Part shown: positions 6,502 to 13,940 of the stretch, piece after piece
How the letters are laid out: each line of letters starts with the position of its first letter
Numbering within the stretch: position 1 is the first letter of the stretch
Origin: an uncultured Eggerthellaceae bacterium
GTDB lineage: Bacteria; Actinomycetota; Coriobacteriia; Coriobacteriales; Eggerthellaceae
Direction of reading: 5' to 3'
Assembly: GCA_904420215.1 (NCBI GenBank)
Contig: CAJFUR010000025.1
Coordinates: 1 to 38,802, forward strand
DNA: 38,802 nt
The notes under the pieces: model-generated
Told to the model about the DNA's origin: nothing
The model's input: the letters and a program-made list of their open reading frames with translations, nothing else
Databases searched by the model: none
Position numbers and translations under genes: made by a program

Positions 6502-8351
6502 TAGGGTCGGCGCAGGAGCTGGCCGATGACGAAGGCTATGGGCACGGGAGCCTCCCCTTGCCGGGCGCGCAGGCATGCGCGTTCCAGCAAAGGGAGGCTT
6601 TCTTCCGTGTTCGTGCCCATGCCCGCCCGCGTGAGGCGCTGCGCGCCCACGAAGTTCCCCACCGCGACGCGGCGCATGATGCCGGGGACGTCGAGCGCGC
6701 GCCTGCGCGCGTTGCAGCGGGGGCGCACGCAGAAGCAGCAGCGCCGCGCCGCGCGCACGAGGGCCGCGTCCTGCGCGCCCTGCGCGATGTGCGGCACGAC
6801 GTCGAAGCCGCGCGGCACGTCGCGCACGTAGTCGGGCATGCCCGGCCGCCACGCGAACGGCTCCTTCCCGCACTCCTTCAGCACGGCGTTGGCCGCCGCG
6901 ATGCCCGATATGGTGACCGTGGGCGTTCCCGTTCCCATGACGGTGGACTCCCCACAGCAGTACAGCCCCGGCCAGCGGGTGCGCGTGTGCTGCCGCTTGA
7001 GCATGTGCTGCCCCATCATCTGCTTCGGCCCCGCCACGGCGCCGTGGTACTTGCCGGCGAAGCGCGCGATGGTGGCGGGGGTGGCCACCTCGCAGTGCAG
7101 GACGGCCTGGCCGATGCCGGGGTAGCGGCGCTCGAGCACGCCCAGGAACCGGCGCGCCAGCTTGCGCTTGAGACGCAGGTAGCCGCGGGCGTCCAGAAGG
7201 CTCAGCGAGTCGAAGCAGGGACCCACCACGGTGAACGCGTGGGTGCCGGGCGGGCAGAGCGTGGGGTCGTCGAGGCTCATGACGTAGGCGGTTATCTCGT
7301 CGTCGGCCAGCTGGTCCGGGTGCGGGGCGAACATTTCCACCGGCAGGGCGTCGGCGGGAACCACGTCGGCGCGCACGAGCAGGTACACCACGGCGCTCGC
7401 GGCGGTGGGAACGAGGGCCTCCACCCGCAGGCTTTCCGCTCTCCGCACCTTTTCCGCAGGCAAAAGGCGGCGGTACAGGTCCCACACCGTGCCGGCGCAC
7501 ACCACGTTGGGGGCGAAGAACGCCTCGCCGTCCGCGCAGCCGACGCCGCAGGGGCGCTCGCCGTCGAAAAGAATGCGCACGGCCTCGCGGCGCATGAGCA
7601 TGGTGCCGCCGTGTTCTTCTATGGCCTTCTCCAGCTTCCCCGGCAGCATGAGGGTCGATCCGGCCGGGTAGTACGTGCCACCCACATGGTTGTCCACGAA
7701 CATGACGGCTCCGAGCACCGCCGGCGTTTCGGCGGCGGTGGTGTAGCAGTAGGTGGAGCACAGCTTGTCGAAGAACTGGAAGATGCCGGGGCTGGAAAAG
7801 TAGTGGCCAATCAGGTTCGCCACGCTTTTGTTCATGAGGCGCAGGAAGCGAAGGTACGAGCGCGGATGCGCCTTTATTTGGGGGAGCATCTGTCTGCCGT
7901 CCATTTCGTCGGGCGTGGTGAACGCCGGCGTCTCCATGATGACGTCGCGGTAGAGCGTCTCCATGTCGGCATAGAAGACCTTGATGGCCTCGCGCTCGCC
8001 GGGGAACAGCTTCGCCAGCTCGTCGGTGAAGGCGTCGAGGTCGGGCTTGAACTCGATGCGCTTGCCGGCGAAGTCCATGGCGTACATGGATTCGTGCCGG
8101 ATGACGTCGATGGGCTCCTCGAGCGCGTTGAACACGAACCGGTGGGGGTTGAACCCCTGCGCTCCAAAGCCGAAAAGCATGGCGGCCCCTTGGTCGAACA
8201 GGGCGTCCCCCCGCTTGAAAGCGCCGCAGGAGCCGCCGGGGTGGGCGTTGCGGTCGATGACGCCCACGGAAAGCCCGCGCTTCGCCATGAGGCTGGCCGC
8301 GGTCAGTCCCGAAAGCCCTGCGCCGACGACGAGCGCGTCGAATGTCTGCAT
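6501..8351 (-). CDS. CrtI/phytoene desaturase-like FAD oxidoreductase with Cys-rich C-terminal extension
   Basis: The 616-residue product starts MQTFDALVVGAGLSGLTAAS; GxGxxG of the FAD-binding Rossmann fold is at residues 10-15, followed by the adenine-ribose acidic segment VIDRN. The body looks like the phytoene desaturase/carotenoid isomerase/retinol saturase group, with PGGSCGAFKRGD early and the C-terminal FAD motif LYCCGESTVMGTGTPTVTISG. After that motif the protein continues for about 115 residues, including CCFCVRPRC (four Cys in nine residues), which could bind an iron-sulfur cluster or zinc; ordinary CrtI proteins end sooner. The start at 8351 is favoured by GGGAAGGA upstream. No carotenoid genes are adjacent, so the substrate is unknown. 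Alternative reading: a quinone- or ferredoxin-linked FAD dehydrogenase. Confidence 0.8.
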   Translation of the reverse strand: MQTFDALVVGAGLSGLTAASLMAKRGLSVGVIDRNAHPGGSCGAFKRGDALFDQGAAMLFGFGAQGFNPHRFVFNALEEPIDVIRHESMYAMDFAGKRIEFKPDLDAFTDELAKLFPGEREAIKVFYADMETLYRDVIMETPAFTTPDEMDGRQMLPQIKAHPRSYLRFLRLMNKSVANLIGHYFSSPGIFQFFDKLCSTYCYTTAAETPAVLGAVMFVDNHVGGTYYPAGSTLMLPGKLEKAIEEHGGTMLMRREAVRILFDGERPCGVGCADGEAFFAPNVVCAGTVWDLYRRLLPAEKVRRAESLRVEALVPTAASAVVYLLVRADVVPADALPVEMFAPHPDQLADDEITAYVMSLDDPTLCPPGTHAFTVVGPCFDSLSLLDARGYLRLKRKLARRFLGVLERRYPGIGQAVLHCEVATPATIARFAGKYHGAVAGPKQMMGQHMLKRQHTRTRWPGLYCCGESTVMGTGTPTVTISGIAAANAVLKECGKEPFAWRPGMPDYVRDVPRGFDVVPHIAQGAQDAALVRAARRCCFCVRPRCNARRRALDVPGIMRRVAVGNFVGAQRLTRAGMGTNTEESLPLLERACLRARQGEAPVPIAFVIGQLLRRP

Positions 8352-8395
8352 GGAGCCGTCCTTCCCTAGGGGTGCAGCTTCGACGGTACCACGCG

Positions 8396-8459
8396 CGCGC
8401 GGCGGCGGGCGGCTTTGCAACGCGCGCGTTGGCGGCGCGTTGCGCGCCCGTCATCTGGG
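8396..8459 (+). repeat. 64-bp direct repeat, left copy
   Basis: This 64-nt sequence is identical, base for base, to 9898-9961. It contains an internal inverted repeat (CAACGCGC and GCGCGTTG). The two copies bracket the ATPase gene at 8570-9859; this copy lies in the promoter region of the divergent oxidoreductase. Confidence 0.92.
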
Positions 8460-8487
8460 GCGCATGTTGCGGTGGCAGCTAACCGCT

Positions 8488-8540
8488 CCTTTCTATTGGC
8501 AAATACTGTCATTTGCGGCAAAATATTCCAATAGGAAAGG
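8488..8540 (+). promoter_or_regulatory. Nested palindromes upstream of the ATPase gene
   Basis: Outer arms CCTTTCTATTGG (8488-8499) and CCAATAGGAAAGG (8528-8540) are complementary apart from one bulged G. An inner palindrome CAAAT-N6-ATTTG lies at 8500-8515, and GGCAAATA/GGCAAAATA form a direct repeat. The AT-rich core probably holds the promoter, with a repressor site around it. Confidence 0.6.
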
Positions 8541-8569
8541 CAGAAGGCAGGAAAGGCGGGAGGCGAGTC

Positions 8570-9859
8570 ATGGAGATCAAGCGGGAGAAATATCTGGACG
8601 ACCTTGTCGTGCGCATGGGCAATGGCATGATCAAGATTGTCACGGGCGTGAGGCGCTGTGGCAAGACATATCTCCTCTTCAAGCTTTTCAGGGACTACCT
8701 CCGCGAGCGGGGAGTCGATGACGACCATGTTGTTGCCGCGCAACTCGATGCGCGAGAGTTCGAGGCGCTGCGCGATCCGGACGCCCTGTACGATTACCTG
8801 TCCGGGAAGATCGGAAGCGACCATGGGCAATACTACGTGCTTCTTGACGAGATCCAATACGCCATCGCGAAAGACGAGTTCAAGGATTCGAAAAACCCGC
8901 CTCGGCTCTATGGCGTGCTCAATGGCTTGTTGCATCGTTACAACGTTGACGTTTACGTGACGGGCAGCAATTCGAAACTCCTTTCGACCGACGTCATGAC
9001 CGAGTTTCGCGGGCGTGGCGACGAGGTGCGCGTGAGACCGTTGTCGTTTTCGGAATTCATGCAGGGATTCGACGGAGACCGGCGCGACGGTTGGGACGAG
9101 TACGTGGTGTACGGGGGAATGCCCCTCACCTTGTCGCTACGCACTCATGAGCAGAAGGCAGACTATCTGAGGCGGCTGTTCGACGAAGTGTACTTCAAGG
9201 ACATAGTGTCGCGCTACGACGTGAGGAAGCCGGACGAACTTGGGACCCTCGTGGATGTTCTGGCGTCCAACATCGGTTCGCTTACGAGTTCCTCCAAAAT
9301 CGAGGCCACGTTCAAATCGGAACTGAGAAGCGACATCACCGACGCAACCCTGTCGTCCTACATCGGCCACCTTGCCGAGGCCTTCATTGTCGAAGGGGCG
9401 AACCGCTACAGCGTGAAGGGGCGCAAGTATATCGGCAGCCCGAAGAAGTACTACTTCGAAGACGTGGGGCTTCGCAATGCGCGGATAGGCTTTCGCCAGA
9501 TAGAAGAGAACCACCTCATGGAGAACGTCGTCTACAACGAATTGCGGGCGCGCGGCTTTTCGGTTGACGTCGGCATGGTCGAGCGTCGGGGTCGCGAAGA
9601 CGGGCGCGACGTGCGCAAGCAGCTGGAAGTCGATTTCGTTGCCAATCGCGGATTCGAGCGCTATTACATCCAGTCGGCTTGGCAAATACCCGACGACGAG
9701 AAGCGTAGGCAAGAGAAGGCGTCGCTTCTGGAGATTGGCGACAACTTCAAGAAGATGCTGCTTGTAGGCGGGAGCTCGCCGACCTACTACGATGACGACG
9801 GCATCCTCACCATGGGCGTGCTCGATTTTCTGCTCGATCCGGACAGCTTGAAAAGATAA
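8570..9859 (+). CDS. AAA-family ATPase with DUF4143 C-terminal domain
   Basis: The 429-residue product starts MEIKREKYLDDLVVRMGNGM. The N-terminal AAA_14-type domain has Walker A GVRRCGKT (26-33) and Walker B YYVLLDEIQ (88-96, acidic pair 93-94). The second half is a DUF4143-like domain containing YFKDIVSRY and a late LEVDFVANRG...YYIQSAWQ segment that looks like a degenerate PD-(D/E)xK fold. GGGAGG at 8558-8563 sits before ATG 8570; the slightly longer in-frame start at 8513 is less likely. Such proteins are common in gut anaerobes, often as single mobile genes, and their function is unresolved. The gene has a less GC-biased codon choice than its neighbours by eye, its own palindromic control region, and identical 64-bp repeats on both sides, which suggests acquisition. 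Confidence 0.85.
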   Translation: MEIKREKYLDDLVVRMGNGMIKIVTGVRRCGKTYLLFKLFRDYLRERGVDDDHVVAAQLDAREFEALRDPDALYDYLSGKIGSDHGQYYVLLDEIQYAIAKDEFKDSKNPPRLYGVLNGLLHRYNVDVYVTGSNSKLLSTDVMTEFRGRGDEVRVRPLSFSEFMQGFDGDRRDGWDEYVVYGGMPLTLSLRTHEQKADYLRRLFDEVYFKDIVSRYDVRKPDELGTLVDVLASNIGSLTSSSKIEATFKSELRSDITDATLSSYIGHLAEAFIVEGANRYSVKGRKYIGSPKKYYFEDVGLRNARIGFRQIEENHLMENVVYNELRARGFSVDVGMVERRGREDGRDVRKQLEVDFVANRGFERYYIQSAWQIPDDEKRRQEKASLLEIGDNFKKMLLVGGSSPTYYDDDGILTMGVLDFLLDPDSLKR

Positions 9860-9897
9860 GTGGCTTTGGGGGTTGGCCTGAAGGCAGGGAACTTTGC

Positions 9898-9961
9898 CGC
9901 GCGGCGGCGGGCGGCTTTGCAACGCGCGCGTTGGCGGCGCGTTGCGCGCCCGTCATCTGGG
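9898..9961 (+). repeat. 64-bp direct repeat, right copy
   Basis: This is the identical partner of 8396-8459 in the same orientation, 39 nt past the ATPase stop. The repeat-to-repeat distance is 1502 bp. Confidence 0.92.
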
Positions 9962-10035
9962 AGGGCGGTTGGCGTAAGCGGGCATGCATTCGCGTTTCCC
10001 TCATCTTTCCGCCGCGCCCTTCTATTCTCTAGCGC

Positions 10036-10041
10036 TATAAT
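10036..10041 (+). promoter_or_regulatory. Consensus -10 box of moeA
   Basis: TATAAT preceded by GCGC lies 68 nt before the moeA ATG. No matching -35 box is obvious, and I see no convincing molybdenum-cofactor riboswitch in the short leader. Confidence 0.55.
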
Positions 10042-10108
10042 GGTCGGCGGACAAACCGTGGCGCGTCGCGGCGGGAGGCTGCGGCGTGTTTTTGCGAAAG
10101 GGGAACTG

Positions 10109-11365
10109 ATGCCAGACATGATTTCACTCGAAGAGGCGCGCGACTTGGTGCTTTCGCGGGTGAGCGCGTTGCCTGTCGAAACCGTGTCGATACTCGATGC
10201 CGTGGGGCGCGTGGCCGCCGCAGACCTGAAAAGCGACATCGACATCTCGCCCTTCGCCCATTCGGCCATGGACGGCTTCGCCGTGCGCGCGGCCGATCTG
10301 GCGGCGGCGTCCCCCGAGTCGCCGGTTGAGCTGGACGTGGTGGCGGAAGTGGCGGCGGGCGAAACCTACGAAGGGTCCTTGGCCCCGGGCCAGTGCGTGC
10401 GCATCATGACCGGAGCCCCGCTGCCCGCCGACGCCGACGCCGTGGTGAAGTACGAAGTGGTGGGCGTGGTTTCGGGCGACGGCAAGCCGGGAAGCCGCGT
10501 GTCGTTCGACCAGCCGGCCGCCCTGCGCGCGAACGTCCGCGAGGCGGGGGAGGAGGCGAAGGCCGGCGAGATCGTCGTTCAGGCCGGCGAAGTGGTGGGC
10601 ACGGCCGGCGTGGGCTTTCTGGCCGGATGCGGCATTCTGGAAATGCCCACGTACCGCCGCCCGCGCGTGGCGGTTGCGGCCATTGGGTCGGAGCTGGTGG
10701 AGCCGAGCGTGGTGCCCACGGCCGGCAAGATACGCAATTCGAACAGCTACGCCTTGGCCGCGTGCGTGCGGGCGGCGGGGGGCGTTCCCACCATCCTGCC
10801 CATTGTGGAAGACTCGCACGAGGCGCTTGCGCAGGCGGTGCGCGAGGCGGCGCGCGACTACGACTTCGTCATCACGAGCGGCGGCGCCTCCAACGGCGAC
10901 TTCGACTTCATCAAGCCCGTGGTGAGCGAGTTGGGAGAGCTGCTCATGACCACGGTCAACATGCGTCCCGGCAAGGCGCAGACGTTCGGCATCGTGGACG
11001 GCACGCCCGTTTTCGGCCTGCCGGGCAACCCCGCCGCCGCCTACGTGGGGTTCGAGATGATCATCCGCCCGGCGCTGCGCAAGATGCAGGGCTACACGCA
11101 TTTCGAGCGTCCGCGCGTGGTGGCCAAGCTGTCGCGCGACGTGAAGAAGAACGACCCGCGCCGCATCTTCCTGCGTTCCACCCTGTACAAGAACGACGAG
11201 GGCGACTACGTGGTGGCGCCCGCCAAGAACCAAAGCTCGGGCCTGTTCGGCGTCATTCAGCGCAGCAACTGCATGGCCATCATGCCCGAAGGGCTGGAGT
11301 CGCGCACTGCCGGCTCGCTCATCGAATGCGTGCTGCTGGACGTGGCGGAAGAATCTAGTTTGTAG
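10109..11365 (+). CDS. moeA: Molybdopterin molybdenumtransferase
   Basis: MoeA inserts molybdate into adenylylated molybdopterin, releasing AMP. The 418-residue length is typical. Family landmarks: HSAMDGFAVRAAD (51-63, usually SAMDGYA), GSEL (193-196), ITSGGASNGDFDF (255-267, the molybdopterin-binding GG.S.GD.D motif), and GLPGNPAAAYVGFE (303-316). The C-terminal beta-barrel domain is present to the end. AAAGGGG at 10097-10103 supports ATG 10109; the in-frame extension back to 9860 runs through the 64-bp repeat and is rejected. A hairpin directly follows the stop. mogA, the preceding enzyme in the pathway, lies 241 nt downstream in the same orientation. Confidence 0.96.
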   Translation: MPDMISLEEARDLVLSRVSALPVETVSILDAVGRVAAADLKSDIDISPFAHSAMDGFAVRAADLAAASPESPVELDVVAEVAAGETYEGSLAPGQCVRIMTGAPLPADADAVVKYEVVGVVSGDGKPGSRVSFDQPAALRANVREAGEEAKAGEIVVQAGEVVGTAGVGFLAGCGILEMPTYRRPRVAVAAIGSELVEPSVVPTAGKIRNSNSYALAACVRAAGGVPTILPIVEDSHEALAQAVREAARDYDFVITSGGASNGDFDFIKPVVSELGELLMTTVNMRPGKAQTFGIVDGTPVFGLPGNPAAAYVGFEMIIRPALRKMQGYTHFERPRVVAKLSRDVKKNDPRRIFLRSTLYKNDEGDYVVAPAKNQSSGLFGVIQRSNCMAIMPEGLESRTAGSLIECVLLDVAEESSL

Positions 11366-11393
11366 GTTGCGCGGGCCTGCCGGCCCGCGCAAC
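11366..11393 (+). terminator. Hairpin immediately after moeA
   Basis: A perfect 12-bp stem GTTGCGCGGGCC / GGCCCGCGCAAC encloses a TGCC loop and begins right after the moeA stop codon. It lacks a T-run, so termination is probable but not certain. Confidence 0.6.
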
Positions 11394-11406
11394 GGGCCGA
11401 CGCTGC

Positions 11407-11507
11407 GAAGCGTCCCGGCACCCCGCCTTGCCCCTTGTGCGCTTTCCCTCGCGCACCGAAGTGCGCTCGGCCGCGCGGCGGGGCAATGCGGGGCACCGGG
11501 ACGCTTC
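11407..11507. repeat. Long imperfect inverted repeat with internal hairpin
   Basis: Arms of 28 nt (11407-11434 and 11480-11507) match with three mismatches; each outer end reads GAAGCGTCCCGG. The 45-nt loop contains a second hairpin, GTGCGC with GCGCAC. A related word, TGCCCCTCGTGTGCTTTCCC, occurs near 20289 after leuB, so this may be one copy of an intergenic palindromic element. Confidence 0.75.
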
Positions 11508-11526
11508 TCGCTGACTTACTAGCGCC

Positions 11527-11564
11527 AACCTGTGCGCCAAAGCATTAACCTGTGCGACAAAGCA
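11527..11564 (+). promoter_or_regulatory. Two 18-nt direct repeats upstream of mogA
   Basis: AACCTGTGCGCCAAAGCA (11527-11544) recurs with one change at 11547-11564, a 20-nt period close to two helical turns. A partial third word, AACCTGC, lies near 11588. This spacing suits a regulator binding one face of DNA, but could also be a chance duplication. Confidence 0.45.
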
Positions 11565-11606
11565 CACCCTGCAAGTTTGCCCGCATCAACCTGCAAGGAG
11601 GAAAAC

Positions 11607-12089
11607 ATGTCCGAACAAAACTTGAGGTTCGCCATCGTCACGTGCTCGGATACCCGCAGCATGAAGGAGGACACGGCGGGCGCGGCGCTTGCGGCGCTCG
11701 TTGCCGAAAACGGCTGGGAGTGCGCCAGCCACGTGGTGGTGAAGGACGAGCGGGCGGACATTGCCGCGGCCATCGTCCACGCGTGCGACGAGGTGGGCGT
11801 CGACATCGTGCTTACCTGTGGCGGCAGCGGGCTTTCCCTGCGCGACGTGACGCCCGAGGCCACGCGCGACGTGTGCGAGCGCGACGTGCCCGGCATTGCC
11901 GAGGCCATGCGCTACCACAGCCTGCAGATCACGCCGTTCGCCATGCTGTCGCGGGCGGTGTGCATGCAGCGGGGCCGTACCGTCGTCATCAACCTGCCGG
12001 GCAGCGAGAAGGCCGCCCGCGAGAACTGGGAGGGCATCGTGGCCGCCCTGCCGCACGCCGCCAAGATGATGGCCGGCGGCGGCCACTAG
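11607..12089 (+). CDS. mogA: Molybdopterin adenylyltransferase (MogA/MoaB family)
   Basis: The enzyme adenylylates molybdopterin before MoeA adds molybdate. The 160-residue product starts MSEQNLRFAIVTCSDTRSMK and has the MoCF-domain signatures TCGGSGLSLRDVTPEAT (about residues 71-87) and, near the C-terminus, VVINLPGSEKAARENWEGI, where PGS.KA shapes the ligand pocket. AAGGAGGA at 11595-11602 fixes ATG 11607. MoaB and MogA are hard to separate by sequence alone; the moeA neighbour favours the MogA role. Two direct repeats lie in the upstream gap. Confidence 0.92.
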   Translation: MSEQNLRFAIVTCSDTRSMKEDTAGAALAALVAENGWECASHVVVKDERADIAAAIVHACDEVGVDIVLTCGGSGLSLRDVTPEATRDVCERDVPGIAEAMRYHSLQITPFAMLSRAVCMQRGRTVVINLPGSEKAARENWEGIVAALPHAAKMMAGGGH

Positions 12090-12247
12090 GGGTTCCGCCT
12101 GCCTGCGGCAAGCGGAACGGGCCGGTGCGGCGCGGGGTTGCGGCGAGTGCGGCGGGTTGCAACCTCCCGCACCCGCCCCGCCGGCGCCCGTCCGCTACGC
12201 CGGGCACGCGTCTCCATAAGCGGGAATCCTTTCACCGCATTCAAAAT

Positions 12248-12295
12248 GCAACGAAAACAAATACGTCGTATTTCGAAAGCAACGAGAAACGTTTC
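12248..12295. promoter_or_regulatory. AT-rich control region with two palindromes, upstream of alr
   Basis: AAATACG-T-CGTATTT (12259-12273) and GAAACGTTTC (12286-12295) are perfect palindromes. GCAACGAAAAC (12248) and GCAACGAGAAAC (12279) are near direct repeats 31 nt apart. The surrounding 12230-12340 is conspicuously AT-rich against GC-rich flanks. The gene-free gap here is 12090-12430; I see no gene in it. Confidence 0.5.
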
Positions 12296-12373
12296 GCTAT
12301 ATATCTTGAACGTTCCCTCCGCATTGCCGATATAGCCCGCCTGCGCCTGCCGAACGCGTGCCATGCCCGCTCG

Positions 12374-12382
12374 TGCTATACT
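12374..12382 (+). promoter_or_regulatory. Extended -10 promoter of alr
   Basis: TGCTATACT with -10 TATACT at 12377-12382, the same extended form as at eno, mobBA and the ABC genes. No clear -35 box. Confidence 0.6.
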
Positions 12383-12430
12383 GGGCACTTGTGTGCGGAA
12401 AGCACGGCGAGCGGCAGAAAGGCTGATGCG

Positions 12431-13711
12431 GTGGGCGAGCTTATCAACGGGTTCACGGGTTTTGCGCGCAAGGAGGCGCTCGGCGCGTTCCAGTACGCGC
12501 GCGACGCCGACCGCCCGCGGGGAAGCGGCACGGCCAGCTTCGACCCCGACAAGCTGCGCCTCATTCCCTCCACCGACCGGCGCTGGGCGTGGACGGAAAT
12601 AGACCTGAACGCCATACGCCACAATGCGTCCGAGGTCAAGCGGCGCATCGGGCGGGGCTGCCGTCTGATGGCGGTGGTCAAGGCCGACGCCTATGGCCAC
12701 GGCGCGGTGCGCTGCGCCAAGACGGCGCTCAATTCCGGGGCCGAATACTTGGGCGTCGCCACGGTGCAGGAGGCCATAGAGCTGCGCGAGGGGCTGGTGA
12801 ACGCCCCCATCCTGGTGCTTTCGGAGCCGCCGATGGAGGCCATCCCGCTGCTTCTGGGCTACAAGGTGATGCCGAGCGTCTACTCGCCCGAGTTCGCCAT
12901 CCAGTACGCCGAGGCGGCCGACTCCTTCGGCCTGCGCGCCCCGTACCACTTGGCCGTCAACACGGGGATGAACCGCATCGGGGTGCGCCACGACGAGGTG
13001 GTGGCGTTCATGCAGCAGGTGAGCTTTCACCGCGCGCTCGACCTGGTGGGCACGTTCACGCACTTCGCCACGGCGGACTGTGCCGAAACGCTGGACTTCC
13101 AAATTCAGGTGAAGCGGTTCTACGAGGCGCTTTCCGCCCTGCAGGCGGCCGGCATCGACCCCGGCATCGTGCATGCGGCCAACTCCGCCGCGGCCATCCG
13201 CTACCCAGACGTGCACTTCGGCATGGTGCGCCTGGGCATTGCGCTGTACGGCTTCCATCCCTGCCAGCAAACGCGCACGATGATAGACCTGCGCCCCGCC
13301 ATGAGCGTGCACGCGCGCATCACCGATGCGCGGCTGGTGCCCATGAGCGAGGGCGTGAGCTACGGCATGAACTACCGCAGCCCCGGCAGCGTGAAAATCT
13401 GCACGGTGCCCATCGGCTACGCCGACGGCCTGCGGCGCGGGCTTTCGGGCTGCACCGACTTCATCGTGGAGGGACAGCGCTTCCGGCAGGTGGGCAACAT
13501 CTGCATGGACCAGTGCATGTTCGAGGTCGATCTGCGCACCTACGGCGCGCGGCGCAAGGTGGACCCGCAGGTGGGCGACGAGGTGATCGTCGTGGGCCGG
13601 CAGGGCGACTCGGTGGTGACCATCGACGACATGGCGAACGCGCTGGGCACCATCCAGCACGAGGTGGCAATCGGGTTCGGCTGCTCCCGCATGGCGCGCG
13701 TCTACGTGTGA
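12431..13711 (+). CDS. alr: Alanine racemase
   Basis: This PLP enzyme interconverts L- and D-alanine for peptidoglycan. From GTG 12431 the product is 426 residues; GAAAGG at 12416-12421 is a suitable ribosome-binding site and the -10 box lies 49 nt upstream. The PLP-lysine motif MAVVKADAYGHGA, the barrel motifs VNTGMNRIGV and THFATAD, the second catalytic region ITDARLVPMSEGVSYGMNY, and VGNICMDQCMFEVD near the end are all present. The N-terminus carries about 55 residues before the usual first barrel strand (WTEIDLNAIRHN), longer than most Alr proteins. In-frame sequence further upstream is open but crosses the promoter and is not coding. Confidence 0.94.
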   Translation: MGELINGFTGFARKEALGAFQYARDADRPRGSGTASFDPDKLRLIPSTDRRWAWTEIDLNAIRHNASEVKRRIGRGCRLMAVVKADAYGHGAVRCAKTALNSGAEYLGVATVQEAIELREGLVNAPILVLSEPPMEAIPLLLGYKVMPSVYSPEFAIQYAEAADSFGLRAPYHLAVNTGMNRIGVRHDEVVAFMQQVSFHRALDLVGTFTHFATADCAETLDFQIQVKRFYEALSALQAAGIDPGIVHAANSAAAIRYPDVHFGMVRLGIALYGFHPCQQTRTMIDLRPAMSVHARITDARLVPMSEGVSYGMNYRSPGSVKICTVPIGYADGLRRGLSGCTDFIVEGQRFRQVGNICMDQCMFEVDLRTYGARRKVDPQVGDEVIVVGRQGDSVVTIDDMANALGTIQHEVAIGFGCSRMARVYV

Positions 13712-13718
13712 CGCGCGG

Positions 13719-13802
13719 CGGGCGGGGGCGGCCGAACCCGACGTTGGCGCGCGTCACGCGCGTGCGGCTCACGCTGGGACGGGATACGGGCGGGGGCGGC
13801 CG
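13719..13802 (+). repeat. Two-copy 16-nt direct repeat after alr
   Basis: CGGGCGGGGGCGGCCG occurs at 13719-13734 and 13787-13802. Between them lies CGCGCGT-C-ACGCGCG, a small palindrome near 13748-13762 that may act as a weak terminator. No gene is visible in 13712-13940. Confidence 0.6.
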
Positions 13803-13940
13803 CAGCCGCAGCCGGCGAGGGCGCGGGCGGGTGCGGCGATGGCGCGCGCCGTGGCAAGGCGGCTGCGGCCGCGGCCTTTGCCGGGACGCGCGGCGGGCCG
13901 CAGACGAAACGGGCAACGGGTGTTTTGCAAGGAGAAGACG

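Noticed and set aside
10042-10108. Molybdenum-cofactor riboswitch before moeA
   Set aside because: The leader is only about 60 nt and shows no multi-helix structure of the required size.
11552-12430. In-frame extension upstream of alr
   Set aside because: The frame stays open through mogA and the alr promoter, but mogA is the real gene there and GTG 12431 has its own ribosome-binding site.
12090-12430. tRNA or small RNA gene in the AT-rich island
   Set aside because: No cloverleaf, no TTCGANNC loop and no CCA end could be found; I found no tRNA or rRNA anywhere in the window.
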